DNA from: CAVVFX01 sp963747535
GTDB lineage: Bacteria > Acidobacteriota > Terriglobia > Bryobacterales > Bryobacteraceae
Length of the DNA stretch: 64,000 bases
Direction of reading: 5' to 3'
Assembly (NCBI GenBank): GCA_963747535.1
Contig: CAVVFX010000011.1
Coordinates: 124,001 to 188,000, forward strand
Below are positions 15,872-25,248 of the stretch, piece by piece. The position numbers and the translations under genes were made by a program. The notes beneath the pieces are model-generated. The model was not told the DNA's origin. It was given only the letters and a program-made list of their open reading frames with translations, and made no database searches. Position 1 is the stretch's first letter, and every line of letters starts with the position of its first letter.

Positions 15872-17287
15872 ATGAAAATCCATCTACGCCTCGGGCCCAT
15901 GTCGGCTCTGGCGCAGGCTCTCCTCCTGCCTGGATTGGTTCTGGCGCAGACCGCTGCGCCCGCTGCTCCTACGCTCGATGCCCGCCTCGCCGCAGTCGAA
16001 TCCGCCGCTAAATCCGCTCAATCCGCCGGCGACAACGCCTGGATGCTGACGTCCGCCGCGCTCGTTCTCATGATGACCGGCCCTGGTCTCGCCCTGTTTT
16101 ACGGCGGGCTCGTCCGCCGCAAAAACGTGCTGAGCACGATGATGCACAGCTACATATTGATGGCCGTGGTTACGCTGCTGTGGGCCGTCTATGGCTACAG
16201 CATGGTGTTCGCCGAAGGCAACCTCTTCGTGGGCGACCTGCGATATCTGTTTCTCAATGGCGTGGGCGCGGCTCCCAATGCCGACTACTCTGCCACCATC
16301 CCGCAGCAGACCTTCATGATTTATCAGCTCATGTTCGCAATCATCACTCCGGCGCTCATTTCCGGGGCATTTGCGGAGCGCATGAAATTCAAGTCGATGC
16401 TGCTGTTCACGGTTCTGTGGAGCACCATCGTGTACTTTCCAATGGCCCACATGGTCTGGGGCAAAGGTGGATTGTTGAACGCCTTTACAGGCGGCCTCAT
16501 CCCGTGTTTCGATTTTGCCGGCGGCACGGTGGTCCACATCACGTCCGGCGTCTCGGCCCTGATTTGCGCGCTGTACCTGGGCAAGCGTGTGGGTTACCCG
16601 AGCGAAGCCATGAAGCCGCACAGCGTCGTGCTGAGCTGCGTGGGCGCTTGTCTGTTGTGGGTGGGCTGGTTCGGATTCAACGCCGGTAGCGCGCTGGGCG
16701 CCAATGGCCTTGCGAGCAGTGCTTTCGTCGCGACTCATTTCGCCGCCGCGACGGCCACGCTTGGCTGGATGTTCGCCGAGTGGATGCGGACGGGTAAGCC
16801 CAGCGTCCTGGGCGCGATTTCCGGTGCGGTTGCGGGACTGGTGGCGATTACGCCGGCGTCGGGATTTGTCAAGCCGATGCCCGCGCTGCTAATCGGTTTC
16901 GCGGCCGGCGTCTTCTGCTACTTCATGGCGACATCGGTCAAACACATATTCGGTTATGACGATACGCTCGATGCGTTTGGCGTCCATGGTTCGGGCGGCA
17001 CACTGGGGGCGATCCTGACGGGTGTTTTCGCCACCAACCTGGTGAACGACGGGTTGAAGGATGCAAAGGGCAACCTGTTGCCTATGGGGCTGGTCGATGG
17101 TCACGGTGTGCAGGTGCTCTATCAATGTGGCGGCGTTTTGATTTCCTGGGTGTTGGCGATTGTGGGAACTCTGGTTATCCTGAAGGTTTGCGATCTGGTG
17201 TTTGGTGTCCGAGCCGGTTACGAAGAAGAGCGTGAAGGCATGGATCTGGCGATGCACGGTGAAGAAGGATATTTCCTGGAGTCCTGA
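15872..17287 (+). CDS. amtB: Ammonium transporter AmtB
   Basis: Protein of 471 residues with a signal peptide (GLVLAQTAAPAAP) and eleven transmembrane helices. Key residues of the Amt family are present: NAWMLTSAALVLMMTGPGLALFYGG, the twin pore histidines (MAHMVWG region and FGVHGSGG), WFGFNAGSALG and DDTLDAFGVHG. It moves ammonium across the inner membrane and is gated by GlnK/GlnB. glnB follows 4 bases after the stop, the usual operon. Confidence 0.96.
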   Translation: MKIHLRLGPMSALAQALLLPGLVLAQTAAPAAPTLDARLAAVESAAKSAQSAGDNAWMLTSAALVLMMTGPGLALFYGGLVRRKNVLSTMMHSYILMAVVTLLWAVYGYSMVFAEGNLFVGDLRYLFLNGVGAAPNADYSATIPQQTFMIYQLMFAIITPALISGAFAERMKFKSMLLFTVLWSTIVYFPMAHMVWGKGGLLNAFTGGLIPCFDFAGGTVVHITSGVSALICALYLGKRVGYPSEAMKPHSVVLSCVGACLLWVGWFGFNAGSALGANGLASSAFVATHFAAATATLGWMFAEWMRTGKPSVLGAISGAVAGLVAITPASGFVKPMPALLIGFAAGVFCYFMATSVKHIFGYDDTLDAFGVHGSGGTLGAILTGVFATNLVNDGLKDAKGNLLPMGLVDGHGVQVLYQCGGVLISWVLAIVGTLVILKVCDLVFGVRAGYEEEREGMDLAMHGEEGYFLES

Positions 17288-17291
17288 CGAT

Positions 17292-17630
17292 ATGAAAAAA
17301 ATAGAAGCGATTATCCAGCCGTTCAAGTTGGATGAAGTCAAGCAGGCCCTGATCGGGATCGGGATTGACGGCATGACGATCAGCGAAGTTCGGGGCCACG
17401 GACGCCAGAAGGGACACAAAGAGGTATATCGCGGCCAGGAGTATACCGTGGATCTTCTGCCAAAGGTGCGTATCGAAATGGTGATCGCGGACGATCTGGC
17501 GGATAAGGCCGTGGACACCGTAGCCGCGGCTGCGCGCACCGGGAAAATCGGCGACGGCAAGATTTTCGTCTACGACGTGGCCGACGCCATCCGGATTCGC
17601 AACGGTGACCGGGGCGAGGCAGCGATTTGA
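17292..17630 (+). CDS. glnB: Nitrogen regulatory protein P-II
   Basis: Protein of 112 residues beginning MKKIEAIIQPFKLDEVKQAL. The T-loop contains EVYRGQEYTV with Tyr 51, the uridylylation site, and ATP-binding residues are in RTGKIGDGKIFV. It senses 2-oxoglutarate and ATP/ADP and gates AmtB. The ATG at 17292 lies 4 bases after amtB. Being next to amtB it may be functionally GlnK. The modifying enzyme GlnD is encoded just downstream, consistent with an intact Tyr 51. Confidence 0.95.
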   Translation: MKKIEAIIQPFKLDEVKQALIGIGIDGMTISEVRGHGRQKGHKEVYRGQEYTVDLLPKVRIEMVIADDLADKAVDTVAAAARTGKIGDGKIFVYDVADAIRIRNGDRGEAAI

Positions 17631-17669
17631 AGTTATCAGTCTTGGTGGTCAGCCGTGAGGCAGGTTAAG

Positions 17670-17701
17670 CTGACAACTGAGGACTGACCACTGACGACTG
17701 C
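17670..17701. repeat. Heptameric tandem repeat upstream of glnD
   Basis: CTGACAA, CTGAGGA, CTGACCA, CTGACGA, then CTGC: four consecutive 7-base units sharing CTGA. The segment just upstream (17646-17652, TGGTCAG with flanks) can pair with CTGACCA, so a hairpin between glnB and glnD is possible. Confidence 0.7.
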
Positions 17702-17735
17702 TATCCTTCCCCAACTCGAAGCTCGCACCGCGGAA

Positions 17736-19991
17736 GTGGACGAGCGGATCCTGCGCAGTTTTCCAGCGATTCCAGGCGTGGCTCTTGCCGCGGTCGGGGG
17801 GTATGGGCGCAGGGAGTTGTTCCCTCACTCGGATATCGACCTGCTCTTTCTCGCCGCCGACGAGGCGACCCGCGATGGGCTTCGCGAACCGCTGGCTCCT
17901 TTTCTCCGTGAACTTTGGGATTCCAAGCTGCGCATCAGCCAGTCCGTGCGCACTCCTGAAGAGTGCGCGCAGTTCGATAGCAAGAACATAGAATTATTCG
18001 TCAGTCTGCTGGATCACCGTTTTCTCGCCGGTGACGTTGCGCTTTACACGCGCCTTGCCGGACAGAAGCCGCGCAGCGACCTGATGGGCCATCTGGCGCG
18101 GCTTACCCGGGAACGCCACTCCAAGTTTCAGAACACGATCTACCATCTGGAACCGCACCTCAAGGACAGTCCCGGCGGTCTCCGTGACTTCCAGGTGCTG
18201 CGATGGGCGCAGAAATTGGGAGAATCGGCGCACCCGGAAGAATTAGCCGCGGCGCGGGACTTTCTGTTCAGCGTCCGTTTCGCGTTGCACACGATTTCCG
18301 GCCGCGACAATAATGTCCTCGATTTCGCCATGCAAGACAAGGTGCAGCCGGAAGATCCAGCCAGCCTCATGCGGGAGTATTTTCGCAGTGCCCGCTCCAT
18401 CTTTCGCGCCTGCGACAATCTGCTGGATGTTTCCGAACGGCGCAGCAGCACGCTGTTTGCGAGGTTTCGCGACCGCCGTTCGCGTTTGTCCAATAGCGAC
18501 TTTACGATCGTGCGGGATCGCGTCCACTTTCGCACGCCGCAGCAGGCCACCAGCGACGCTTCCCTGGTTGAGCGGCTTTTTGCCTTTGTGGCGCGGCATG
18601 GAATCGCGCTTGCGCCCGACACCCAAGATCGTCTGGTGGCACACCTGCCGCCCTTGAAAACCGAGTGGCCGGCGATCCGAGAAATTCTGTCGCTACCGTA
18701 CGTGGACCTGGCGCTGCAGGAGATGCATGCGACTGGGGTCTTGCGCGCCATTTTCCCGGAGTTTGTGCATCTCGATTCGCTGGTGGTGCGAGATTTCTAT
18801 CACCGCTACACGGTCGACGAACATACGCTCGTGGCGATCGGCACTCTCGCGGCACTCAAGCGCGACAAGGGAAGCGGGTTCGGAGGATTGATTGCGGAGG
18901 CGCCGCCGCTTCCGGTGCTCTATCTGGCGCTGCTGTTCCACGATGTAGGGAAGGGAACCGGCGAAGATCACACGGTCGCTTCGGTCCGGATGGCTCGCGA
19001 GATGTTCGAGCGCATTCAGTTGCCGGAGGAGGACCGCGTCATGGTGCAGTTTCTCATCCAGACCCATCTGGAGATGTCCACGGCTATGAGTTCCCGAGAT
19101 ATATACGATCCCGACGTGGCGCGCGATATGGCCACGCGGATCGGAACGGTGGAACGTCTGAAATATCTCACGCTGCTCACCTATGGCGATATCAGCGCGG
19201 TGAATCCCGAGGCCATGACGCCGTGGCGTTCGACTCTGTTATGGAACCTCTACATGGCCACCCATCGGGCCCTCACCAGCGAGTTGGACACCTACCGGCT
19301 CGAGGCGCGGTCTTACGGCTCGCCGGAGCGCGAGGCTTTCCTCGATGGCCTTCCGGTGCGCTACCTGCGGACCCGTTCGGATGCGGATATCGACATGCAT
19401 ATGGCCATGGCTCGCGGAGACGCGGCGGTGCGAATCGATAAAGATCAGGAGGTCTACCGTCTGACCGTGGTGGCATCGGACCGGCCGTTCCTTTTCGCTT
19501 CGATCGCCGGAGCGCTGGCGAGTTTCGGAATGAATATCGTCAAAGCGGAAGCGTTCGGCAATCGCCATGGGGTAATCGTCGACACGTTTCATTTTGCCGA
19601 TCCGCTGCGCACCCTGGAACTGAATCCGGGCGAGGACGAGACTCTGCTCCGGACCGTGCGTAAGACGATCGCCGGGGAACTCGATGTGGAAACGCTGTTG
19701 AAGCGCCGGCCGGTGAAGGCGCAGCCCAGCCGGCACATGGAGATTCCGTTACGAGCTACGATCGATAACTCCGCGTCGGATCACTCCACCCTGGTAGAGA
19801 TTACCGCCGAGGACCGTCCCGGACTGCTGTACCGCATCGCCTCTGCGATTTCCGCCGCCGGCTGCAATATCGAAGTCGTGCTGATCGACACGGAAGGTCA
19901 TCGCGCCATTGACGTCTTTTACATTACCAGGGACGGGCGCAAGCTGACTGAGGCCGAAGGCGAGGAAGTCTCCTCACGCCTGGAGGCGTGA
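17736..19991 (+). CDS. glnD: PII uridylyltransferase / uridylyl-removing enzyme
   Basis: Protein of 751 residues in GlnD domain order: nucleotidyltransferase (VGGYGRRELFPHSDIDLLFL, residues 20-40), GlnD-specific helical domain (HLKDSPGGLRDFQVLRW), HD phosphohydrolase (ALLFHDVGKGTGEDHT near 400) and two ACT domains (about 578-650 and 690-750; ITAEDRPGLLYRIASAI). It uridylylates PII when glutamine is low and removes UMP when glutamine is high. The start is uncertain: GTG at 17736 is used, and the in-frame stop at 17685 allows only a few more residues. It is somewhat shorter at the N-terminus than E. coli GlnD. Confidence 0.93.
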   Translation: MDERILRSFPAIPGVALAAVGGYGRRELFPHSDIDLLFLAADEATRDGLREPLAPFLRELWDSKLRISQSVRTPEECAQFDSKNIELFVSLLDHRFLAGDVALYTRLAGQKPRSDLMGHLARLTRERHSKFQNTIYHLEPHLKDSPGGLRDFQVLRWAQKLGESAHPEELAAARDFLFSVRFALHTISGRDNNVLDFAMQDKVQPEDPASLMREYFRSARSIFRACDNLLDVSERRSSTLFARFRDRRSRLSNSDFTIVRDRVHFRTPQQATSDASLVERLFAFVARHGIALAPDTQDRLVAHLPPLKTEWPAIREILSLPYVDLALQEMHATGVLRAIFPEFVHLDSLVVRDFYHRYTVDEHTLVAIGTLAALKRDKGSGFGGLIAEAPPLPVLYLALLFHDVGKGTGEDHTVASVRMAREMFERIQLPEEDRVMVQFLIQTHLEMSTAMSSRDIYDPDVARDMATRIGTVERLKYLTLLTYGDISAVNPEAMTPWRSTLLWNLYMATHRALTSELDTYRLEARSYGSPEREAFLDGLPVRYLRTRSDADIDMHMAMARGDAAVRIDKDQEVYRLTVVASDRPFLFASIAGALASFGMNIVKAEAFGNRHGVIVDTFHFADPLRTLELNPGEDETLLRTVRKTIAGELDVETLLKRRPVKAQPSRHMEIPLRATIDNSASDHSTLVEITAEDRPGLLYRIASAISAAGCNIEVVLIDTEGHRAIDVFYITRDGRKLTEAEGEEVSSRLEA

Positions 19992-20076
19992 CCGGCCCCA
20001 CACAGATGTCCCACCGATGAATCTTTGCGTGGTGCGACGATTCTCGCCGAGCGCAAAGCGGCAGGTACGCAACGGC

Positions 20077-20107
20077 GCAGACCACGAAAGACCATGGTCT
20101 GCCGTAC
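20077..20107. repeat. REP-like repeat family A, copy 2
   Basis: GCAGACCA and TGGTCTGC arms around a 10-base loop, followed by CGTACGG; preceded by GGTACGCAACGG, an element shared with other copies of the family. Confidence 0.85.
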
Positions 20108-20200
20108 GGATGGGCCGAGCCGGGATGCAGTTAATTCGATATACTTCAAGCCTGTCCTCGTGCCGCAGCAAGCTTTTAACTGAGTTGAAAGGAGAGGGTA

Positions 20201-20692
20201 ATGAACCGAAGGCAAGTGATCGGAACCATCGGCTCTGTAGCGGCGATACAAGGCGCGCCGGCAGTGCGGGAGCGCTTCATCGGCGTGTGGAAGCTGATCC
20301 GTTACGAGCGAAAGGCGAAGGATGGCCGCATCGATTATCCCTTCGGAGAGATGCCGGTCGGGCGCATTACCTACGATAGAGCCGGGCGAATGTCGGCGCA
20401 GTTGATGCGGCCGGGCCGCCACTCCACGGTTGCTCCCGGAATCGGTTTGGTCGCCGGCAATGCCAGTAGCGAAGAGATTCGCGAGGCTGTGGACGGCTTC
20501 ATCTCCTACTTCGGCACCTTCGATGTGGATGAGTCCACGCAGACGGTGATCCATCGTATTCAAGCTTGCCTGGTGCCCAGTTGGGTGGGTATGGATCTGA
20601 AGCGCGCCTATCGTTTCAACGCCAATCAACTGGTGCTGACTGCCGTTACCACCAGCGTTGTGGAGATAGTCTGGGAGAGGGAAGGAGACTGA
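20201..20692 (+). CDS. Secreted lipocalin-like domain protein
   Basis: Protein of 163 residues. A short twin-arginine-like start (MNRRQVIGTIGSVAAIQGAP) is followed by FIGVWKLIRYER, the GxW strand of lipocalin-like domains (PF13924), YPFGEMPVGRITYD, GFISYFGTFDVDE and RAYRFNANQLVLT. This family is secreted in soil bacteria; ligand unknown. AAGGAGAGG precedes the ATG at good distance. Confidence 0.75.
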   Translation: MNRRQVIGTIGSVAAIQGAPAVRERFIGVWKLIRYERKAKDGRIDYPFGEMPVGRITYDRAGRMSAQLMRPGRHSTVAPGIGLVAGNASSEEIREAVDGFISYFGTFDVDESTQTVIHRIQACLVPSWVGMDLKRAYRFNANQLVLTAVTTSVVEIVWEREGD

Positions 20693-20708
20693 ACGATTCT
20701 CGCGGCGA

Positions 20709-21518
20709 CTATGCCCCGAGTTTCGATGCCAAATCTACCACATCGGTGGATATGATGTCGAAATCGCCCGGTTGAGCATCATCAGCCTTCCCCGCCGATC
20801 CGAATTCGCCGGGTCTGTGGATGAAGCCGGTGCGCAGACCGGAGTTGCGCGCGGCAATCAGATCGATGGAGTGCGCCGCGCACATCATGACCTCTTCCGG
20901 TTTCAACTCCAACAGGCTGGCTGCGGTGAGGTAGACCTCACGATCGGGCTTGTAGTGCCTGGCCAGCTCGGCCGAAAGGATAAGATCCCAGGGAAGGCCG
21001 GCGTGCTTGGCCATGTTGGCGAGCAGCGCGACGTTGCCGTTCGACAATGGCGCAATTGTGTACTTTTTCCTGAGGCGCGCGAGACCGGCGACGGAATCGG
21101 GCCACGGCTTCAGGCGGTGCCAGACGCGGTTCCAGTGGTCCTTTTCTTCTTCGGAAAGACCTTCGATATGAAATTCCTGGAGCAGGTCTTCCAGCAACAT
21201 GCGATTGAGCTGGTCCAGGTTGGTCCACGGCATTTCGCCTTTTCGCACCTTGTCCATGGAAGGCATGTAGCCCGCGCGCCATCGATCGGCAAAGCGAGGC
21301 CAATCGACGGTGATGCCTCTCGATTTCGCCCACCCCTTACCTTCCTCGATGATGGAGCCGCGCCAATCGACCACGGTGCCGAAGACGTCAAAGACGAGTG
21401 CCTTTACCGAGGCCGCTCGCGCCGGGTCCTGCGCACATGCGCTGTCGATTCCACGCAACGCGGCCGCGGCAGCACCGATCCCGGCTGACTTCGCAATTTG
21501 TCTTCGAGTCACTGCCAC
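20709..21518 (-). CDS. Exported haloacid dehalogenase type II (HAD superfamily)
   Basis: Protein of 269 residues with a twin-arginine signal (TRRQIAKSAGIGAAAAALRG). HAD motifs: VFDVFGTVVDWR (nucleophile Asp in FDVFGT), LSNGN (motif II), HYKPDREVYL (Lys) and CAAHSIDLIAARNSGLRTGF (motif III region). FDVFGTVVDWR is characteristic of L-2-haloacid dehalogenases, which hydrolyse 2-halo acids to 2-hydroxy acids. Tat export of such an enzyme is less common but seen in soil Acidobacteriota. Confidence 0.85.
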   Translation of the reverse strand: MAVTRRQIAKSAGIGAAAAALRGIDSACAQDPARAASVKALVFDVFGTVVDWRGSIIEEGKGWAKSRGITVDWPRFADRWRAGYMPSMDKVRKGEMPWTNLDQLNRMLLEDLLQEFHIEGLSEEEKDHWNRVWHRLKPWPDSVAGLARLRKKYTIAPLSNGNVALLANMAKHAGLPWDLILSAELARHYKPDREVYLTAASLLELKPEEVMMCAAHSIDLIAARNSGLRTGFIHRPGEFGSAGKADDAQPGDFDIISTDVVDLASKLGA

Positions 21519-21604
21519 GCTCCCAGTCGCTTACTATACTAAACGCGACGTCATTATCGTTGCGACGGGACCGCGTCCGCACGGTCGGGGCTCGGTACGC
21601 TCAT

Positions 21605-22423
21605 TCACCGAAAGTTGATCTCCGCGCCTTCCGTAGCGATCGACAGTTCCTGGAACTCTTGCCGGGCCTCTTCGAGTTCCCGATCGAGAAACTGGTCGTC
21701 ATGCGAAGGGTCATGATGGAACAGCACGAGATGGCGGGCGCAGGCGTCGCGTGCTACGCCGACTCCTTCTACCCAGGTGCTGTGTCCCCAACCGCGGAAC
21801 CGCAAGTACTCGTCGGGTGTGTATTGCGCATCGTAGATCAGGAGATCTGCTCCGGCGGCATGGTCCCGCAGCACCTTATCCAGTTGCGGATGTCCGTGCT
21901 CCAGATCGGTCGCGTACACGATCACCGTCTCGCCGGCTTCGATGCGGTACCCGACTGCGCCCTGTGGATGATTCAACGGGAACGGCCGGATCGTAATCCC
22001 GGAGAAGCAGGACGGCTGCGAGTTCAGTTCGATGAACTCGCGCTTGGCCGCTACGGAAGCCAGGTCGATGGGAAAGTACGGCCGCGCCATCTGACCTTCC
22101 AGGATTTCTTCCAGGCTGCCGTTGCAATGCGAGTGGAATGTGACCCGGTTGCCGGACAAGAACAAGGGGCCGAAAAACGGAATCCCCTGAATGTGGTCCC
22201 AATGGAAGTGCGTCAGGAAGACCTTCAGGTCGAGGTTTGCGCCGTTCGCCTCTTTGAGGAGCCTCGATCCCAGGTTGCGCAGCCCGCTGCCCGCGTCGAA
22301 GATGATCGACTGGTTGTCTTCGAGACGCAGTTCGAGACACGACGTATTGCCGCCGTAGCCGAGGTTCTCAAGCTGCGGCGTGGGCGTCGATCCGCGGACG
22401 CCCCAGAATTTGAGCCGGATCAC
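21605..22423 (-). CDS. MBL-fold metallo-hydrolase, last gene of the cyclase-caspase operon
   Basis: Protein of 272 residues with a metallo-beta-lactamase fold: WGVRGSTPTP and GGNTSCLEL at the N-terminus, metal motif FLTHFHWDHIQGIPFF (HxHxDH), ATDLEHGH (Asp) and VLFHHDPSHDD (last His). GVRGSxPxP and GGNTSC are typical of MBL proteins near PhnP and class II cAMP phosphodiesterases. Its ATG overlaps the stop of the caspase gene by four bases. A phosphodiesterase role toward the cyclase product is inference from context. Confidence 0.85.
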   Translation of the reverse strand: MIRLKFWGVRGSTPTPQLENLGYGGNTSCLELRLEDNQSIIFDAGSGLRNLGSRLLKEANGANLDLKVFLTHFHWDHIQGIPFFGPLFLSGNRVTFHSHCNGSLEEILEGQMARPYFPIDLASVAAKREFIELNSQPSCFSGITIRPFPLNHPQGAVGYRIEAGETVIVYATDLEHGHPQLDKVLRDHAAGADLLIYDAQYTPDEYLRFRGWGHSTWVEGVGVARDACARHLVLFHHDPSHDDQFLDRELEEARQEFQELSIATEGAEINFR

Positions 22424-25248
22424 TTCGCGACTCCCGCGATCTTTGCGCCGATCCGTTTACGTGTGGGCTTGTCAGTCGAGTGATCGAGCGCCTGCTGCCA
22501 TGCGGCCTTAGCTTCCGCCGGATGTCCCGCAGCGGATTCCAGGTCGCCAATCCTCTCATAGATCGGCCCGCTTTGCGGATCGAGCCTGGCGGATTCACGA
22601 AGCTGCCCGATCGCAGCTTCGTTATCGTGATTCTTCACGTAGAGATCGGCGAGGGCCGTGCGCGCAGCCACGTATTCGGGCTTGGCCCGCACCACCACCT
22701 GATACTCTTCGATCGCCGCGGCGGTGTCGCCTCGTTCGGCGAGCGTACCCGCAAGGCTCAGACGCGACGGCAAGTACGCGGGATCGCGCTGCAGGTTGTC
22801 GCGCCACAACGCGATGGCTTCCGGTTGACGGTCGGCACGCGAGGCCAGCAGCAGCGCGAGATTGTGACGCGCAGCCAGGAGGTTCACGTTCTTAGCGAGC
22901 GCCTCACGATACAGTTTCTCCGCCTCAGCGTTTTTGCCTTCCTGCGACTTCAACGAGCCGAGAGCATTCAGCGGCTCGGCGGAATCGGGAGCGAGCGACA
23001 TCGCCACACGGTACGACTGCTCTGCCTGTTTGCGCCGGTTGGTGCGCTGATAGACCAGTCCGAGGTTGTAGGGCAGGTAGCTGTACTGCGGAGTGATCTT
23101 CATGGCCTGCTGGTAGCTTCGAATGGCGCCCTGATAATCGCCGCTTTCGACATACGCCAGCGCCAGATTGTGCAACGGATAGGACCACAATGGCGCACGA
23201 TGCGCCGCGTCGCGAAACGCCGGAATGGCCTTGCGGAAATCGGCCTGCTCAAGATAAGAGATGCCTAGAGCGTTGTACGCGTAAGCGGCGCCCGGATCGA
23301 TGCGCACGGATTGTTCCAGCAGATCGGCCGCGGCGGGATAGTTCCTGGTGAAGAGGAGCGCGCGCCCATGGAAGAAGTCCTTGCGCCCTTCCAGATACAG
23401 CGACTCCGGCGTCAGGCGGGTAGCCGCTTCCATGTACTCGGAACCGGCGTCGAATTCCTGCTCGGTCTGCGGCTGCTGATCGCCGGTCAGGTATTTCAAC
23501 AGGACCTGCTGGGCCTGGTTCTCCAGCGCGATGCGCAACTGATTTTCCTGAAAGAAATACTGTTCAGGTGTCAGTTCGCCCTGCAGTTTGCCGAGTGCCG
23601 TGAACGCGCTGTCCTGGGCGGCGGGTAGAAGACGGCCGGCCCTGATGGCGTCCTGAAAGGTGTTGACGTCGCGCGCGGCATCGGAAGACAGCGGCGTTTG
23701 CTGGGCCGAGGCCAGCAGCAGCGGCTCTCCGGTACGCGAGTCATAGAGGGTGGGATAACGGGCCAGCGTGATCCCGGGCTTCTTGAGATCGGAAAGGGGT
23801 GTCGAATTATCCATGTTGCCAAAGTCGCGCGGATGCTGCTTGTTGTTGGTCTCCGCCGCGACCTGCGTGCGGACGTAGTCGATAATCTCCGTCACGTTGA
23901 CGGACTGGTCGTGGTTATCGTCGGCGGCGCCCTGCAGTCCTTTCAGGACCGAGTAAGTGAACGCGCCGTGTCCGCCGCCATATTGCGGGCCTTCATAAGA
24001 GACTTCCTTCGGGCGGCTGGCCATCAATCCCAGAATTTCGCCGGTAGCTTCGCCCAGGCGTTCGACAGCGGCGTTTACGGTGCCTGGCTTGGTCCCCCCG
24101 ATGGCTGCGGCGCGGCAAACGTCTGCCAGCAATACCACGCGTCCCACTTTCGATAACTCCTGCTGGACGAGATCCTGGATCTCCTGCATGGGAATCGCGG
24201 TGGTCGAAAGATCCTGCGGGTCGCTGTCGTAAGTCAGGATGTAGGAACCCTTCGTGTCCACGGTGCCGTGGCCCGCTACCATGATGAACACGGTGTCCTT
24301 CTTGCCTGCCCGATTGCGCAGGAACGTCTGGAAGGCATTGCGGACGGCGGCCGTAGTGGCCTGTTCATTAGTAAGCAGCACCAGGTTTTCCGGCGGAACT
24401 CCGCCTCCGCGCCCGCTTTCGAGATGCTGCGCGAAAGTGGCGGCGTCGGCGTCGGCATACTGGAGCCACAACTCCTGCGGCAACTTCTGATATTTGGAAA
24501 TACCGATGAGCAACGCGAATGTCCTGGCGTCGGGCGAGATCGCTGCGGCTGCCAGCGCTGCCTGCGCGGCCAGGGATTCTTCGAGGTCGAAGATGCGGCC
24601 GCGGATCCACACGGCATCTTTCCACTGCTCCGCGGCCTTGTGATAAGCGGCCAGGGCATTGGCTTCCAGCTTATGTTTTTCGAATACGGTGGCTTCGTCG
24701 ATCCAGTTGGCGGGGTTCAACGGATCGGCCGAGATGTCACGTTCGACGGGCGCTAACTCGGCCTGGACATCCGGCGGGAGTTGATTGCTGTCGAGCGGTT
24801 TGGCATCCGGCTTGGCGAGGCCGCGCGTCATGCTGACCCCATAATGTTGCTGGCTCGCGACGGCGACCCGGACTAACTGCGGGAGAAAGCAGGAAGCGAC
24901 CGGCTTGGTATCGGCTATCTTTCCCGACTTGATTTTTAGCCTGGCACTTTCGAAGATGACTTCGCCCTTGGGCGCCAGGCTCTCAGACGATTTCGCCGGA
25001 CAAAAGAGAAAGCTGGCCGGAGCAGCATCGGTGCGGATGGCGTCGCCCGCGAACAGAATGTCCCCGATTCGCGCGGCCAGCGGTGTTTCGGTATTCGCGC
25101 GGAGCACCTTGGCGCCGCCGGCGGAAAGCACCAGGCCCACCGGTTGTTCTCGCGCGGGCTCCCCATGGAGAGGGATGGACAGCAGGCAGCCCAGTAACAG
25201 AGATTTCAGTCGGTGCTTTTCTGCTGCTATATCTTCATGTTTACTCAC
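22420..25248 (-). CDS. FecR-like / caspase (C14) / TPR protein
   Basis: Protein of about 942 residues from a GTG start at 25248, with GGAGGA just upstream and a GTGA overlap with the cyclase stop. N-terminal signal or anchor (LKSLLLGCLLSIPLHGEP), FecR-like domain (about 37-130; IGDILFAGDAIRTD, GEVIFESARLKIKSG), caspase-like peptidase (about 243-480) with FALLIGISKY, catalytic His near 327 in IMVAGHGT and Cys near 378 in LLADVCRAA, then about ten TPRs (580-935). The His-Cys dyad is intact. It is probably an exported or membrane-tethered protease with a scaffold; substrate unknown. MBL hydrolase follows with ATGA overlap. Confidence 0.9.
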   Translation of the reverse strand: MSKHEDIAAEKHRLKSLLLGCLLSIPLHGEPAREQPVGLVLSAGGAKVLRANTETPLAARIGDILFAGDAIRTDAAPASFLFCPAKSSESLAPKGEVIFESARLKIKSGKIADTKPVASCFLPQLVRVAVASQQHYGVSMTRGLAKPDAKPLDSNQLPPDVQAELAPVERDISADPLNPANWIDEATVFEKHKLEANALAAYHKAAEQWKDAVWIRGRIFDLEESLAAQAALAAAAISPDARTFALLIGISKYQKLPQELWLQYADADAATFAQHLESGRGGGVPPENLVLLTNEQATTAAVRNAFQTFLRNRAGKKDTVFIMVAGHGTVDTKGSYILTYDSDPQDLSTTAIPMQEIQDLVQQELSKVGRVVLLADVCRAAAIGGTKPGTVNAAVERLGEATGEILGLMASRPKEVSYEGPQYGGGHGAFTYSVLKGLQGAADDNHDQSVNVTEIIDYVRTQVAAETNNKQHPRDFGNMDNSTPLSDLKKPGITLARYPTLYDSRTGEPLLLASAQQTPLSSDAARDVNTFQDAIRAGRLLPAAQDSAFTALGKLQGELTPEQYFFQENQLRIALENQAQQVLLKYLTGDQQPQTEQEFDAGSEYMEAATRLTPESLYLEGRKDFFHGRALLFTRNYPAAADLLEQSVRIDPGAAYAYNALGISYLEQADFRKAIPAFRDAAHRAPLWSYPLHNLALAYVESGDYQGAIRSYQQAMKITPQYSYLPYNLGLVYQRTNRRKQAEQSYRVAMSLAPDSAEPLNALGSLKSQEGKNAEAEKLYREALAKNVNLLAARHNLALLLASRADRQPEAIALWRDNLQRDPAYLPSRLSLAGTLAERGDTAAAIEEYQVVVRAKPEYVAARTALADLYVKNHDNEAAIGQLRESARLDPQSGPIYERIGDLESAAGHPAEAKAAWQQALDHSTDKPTRKRIGAKIAGVAK

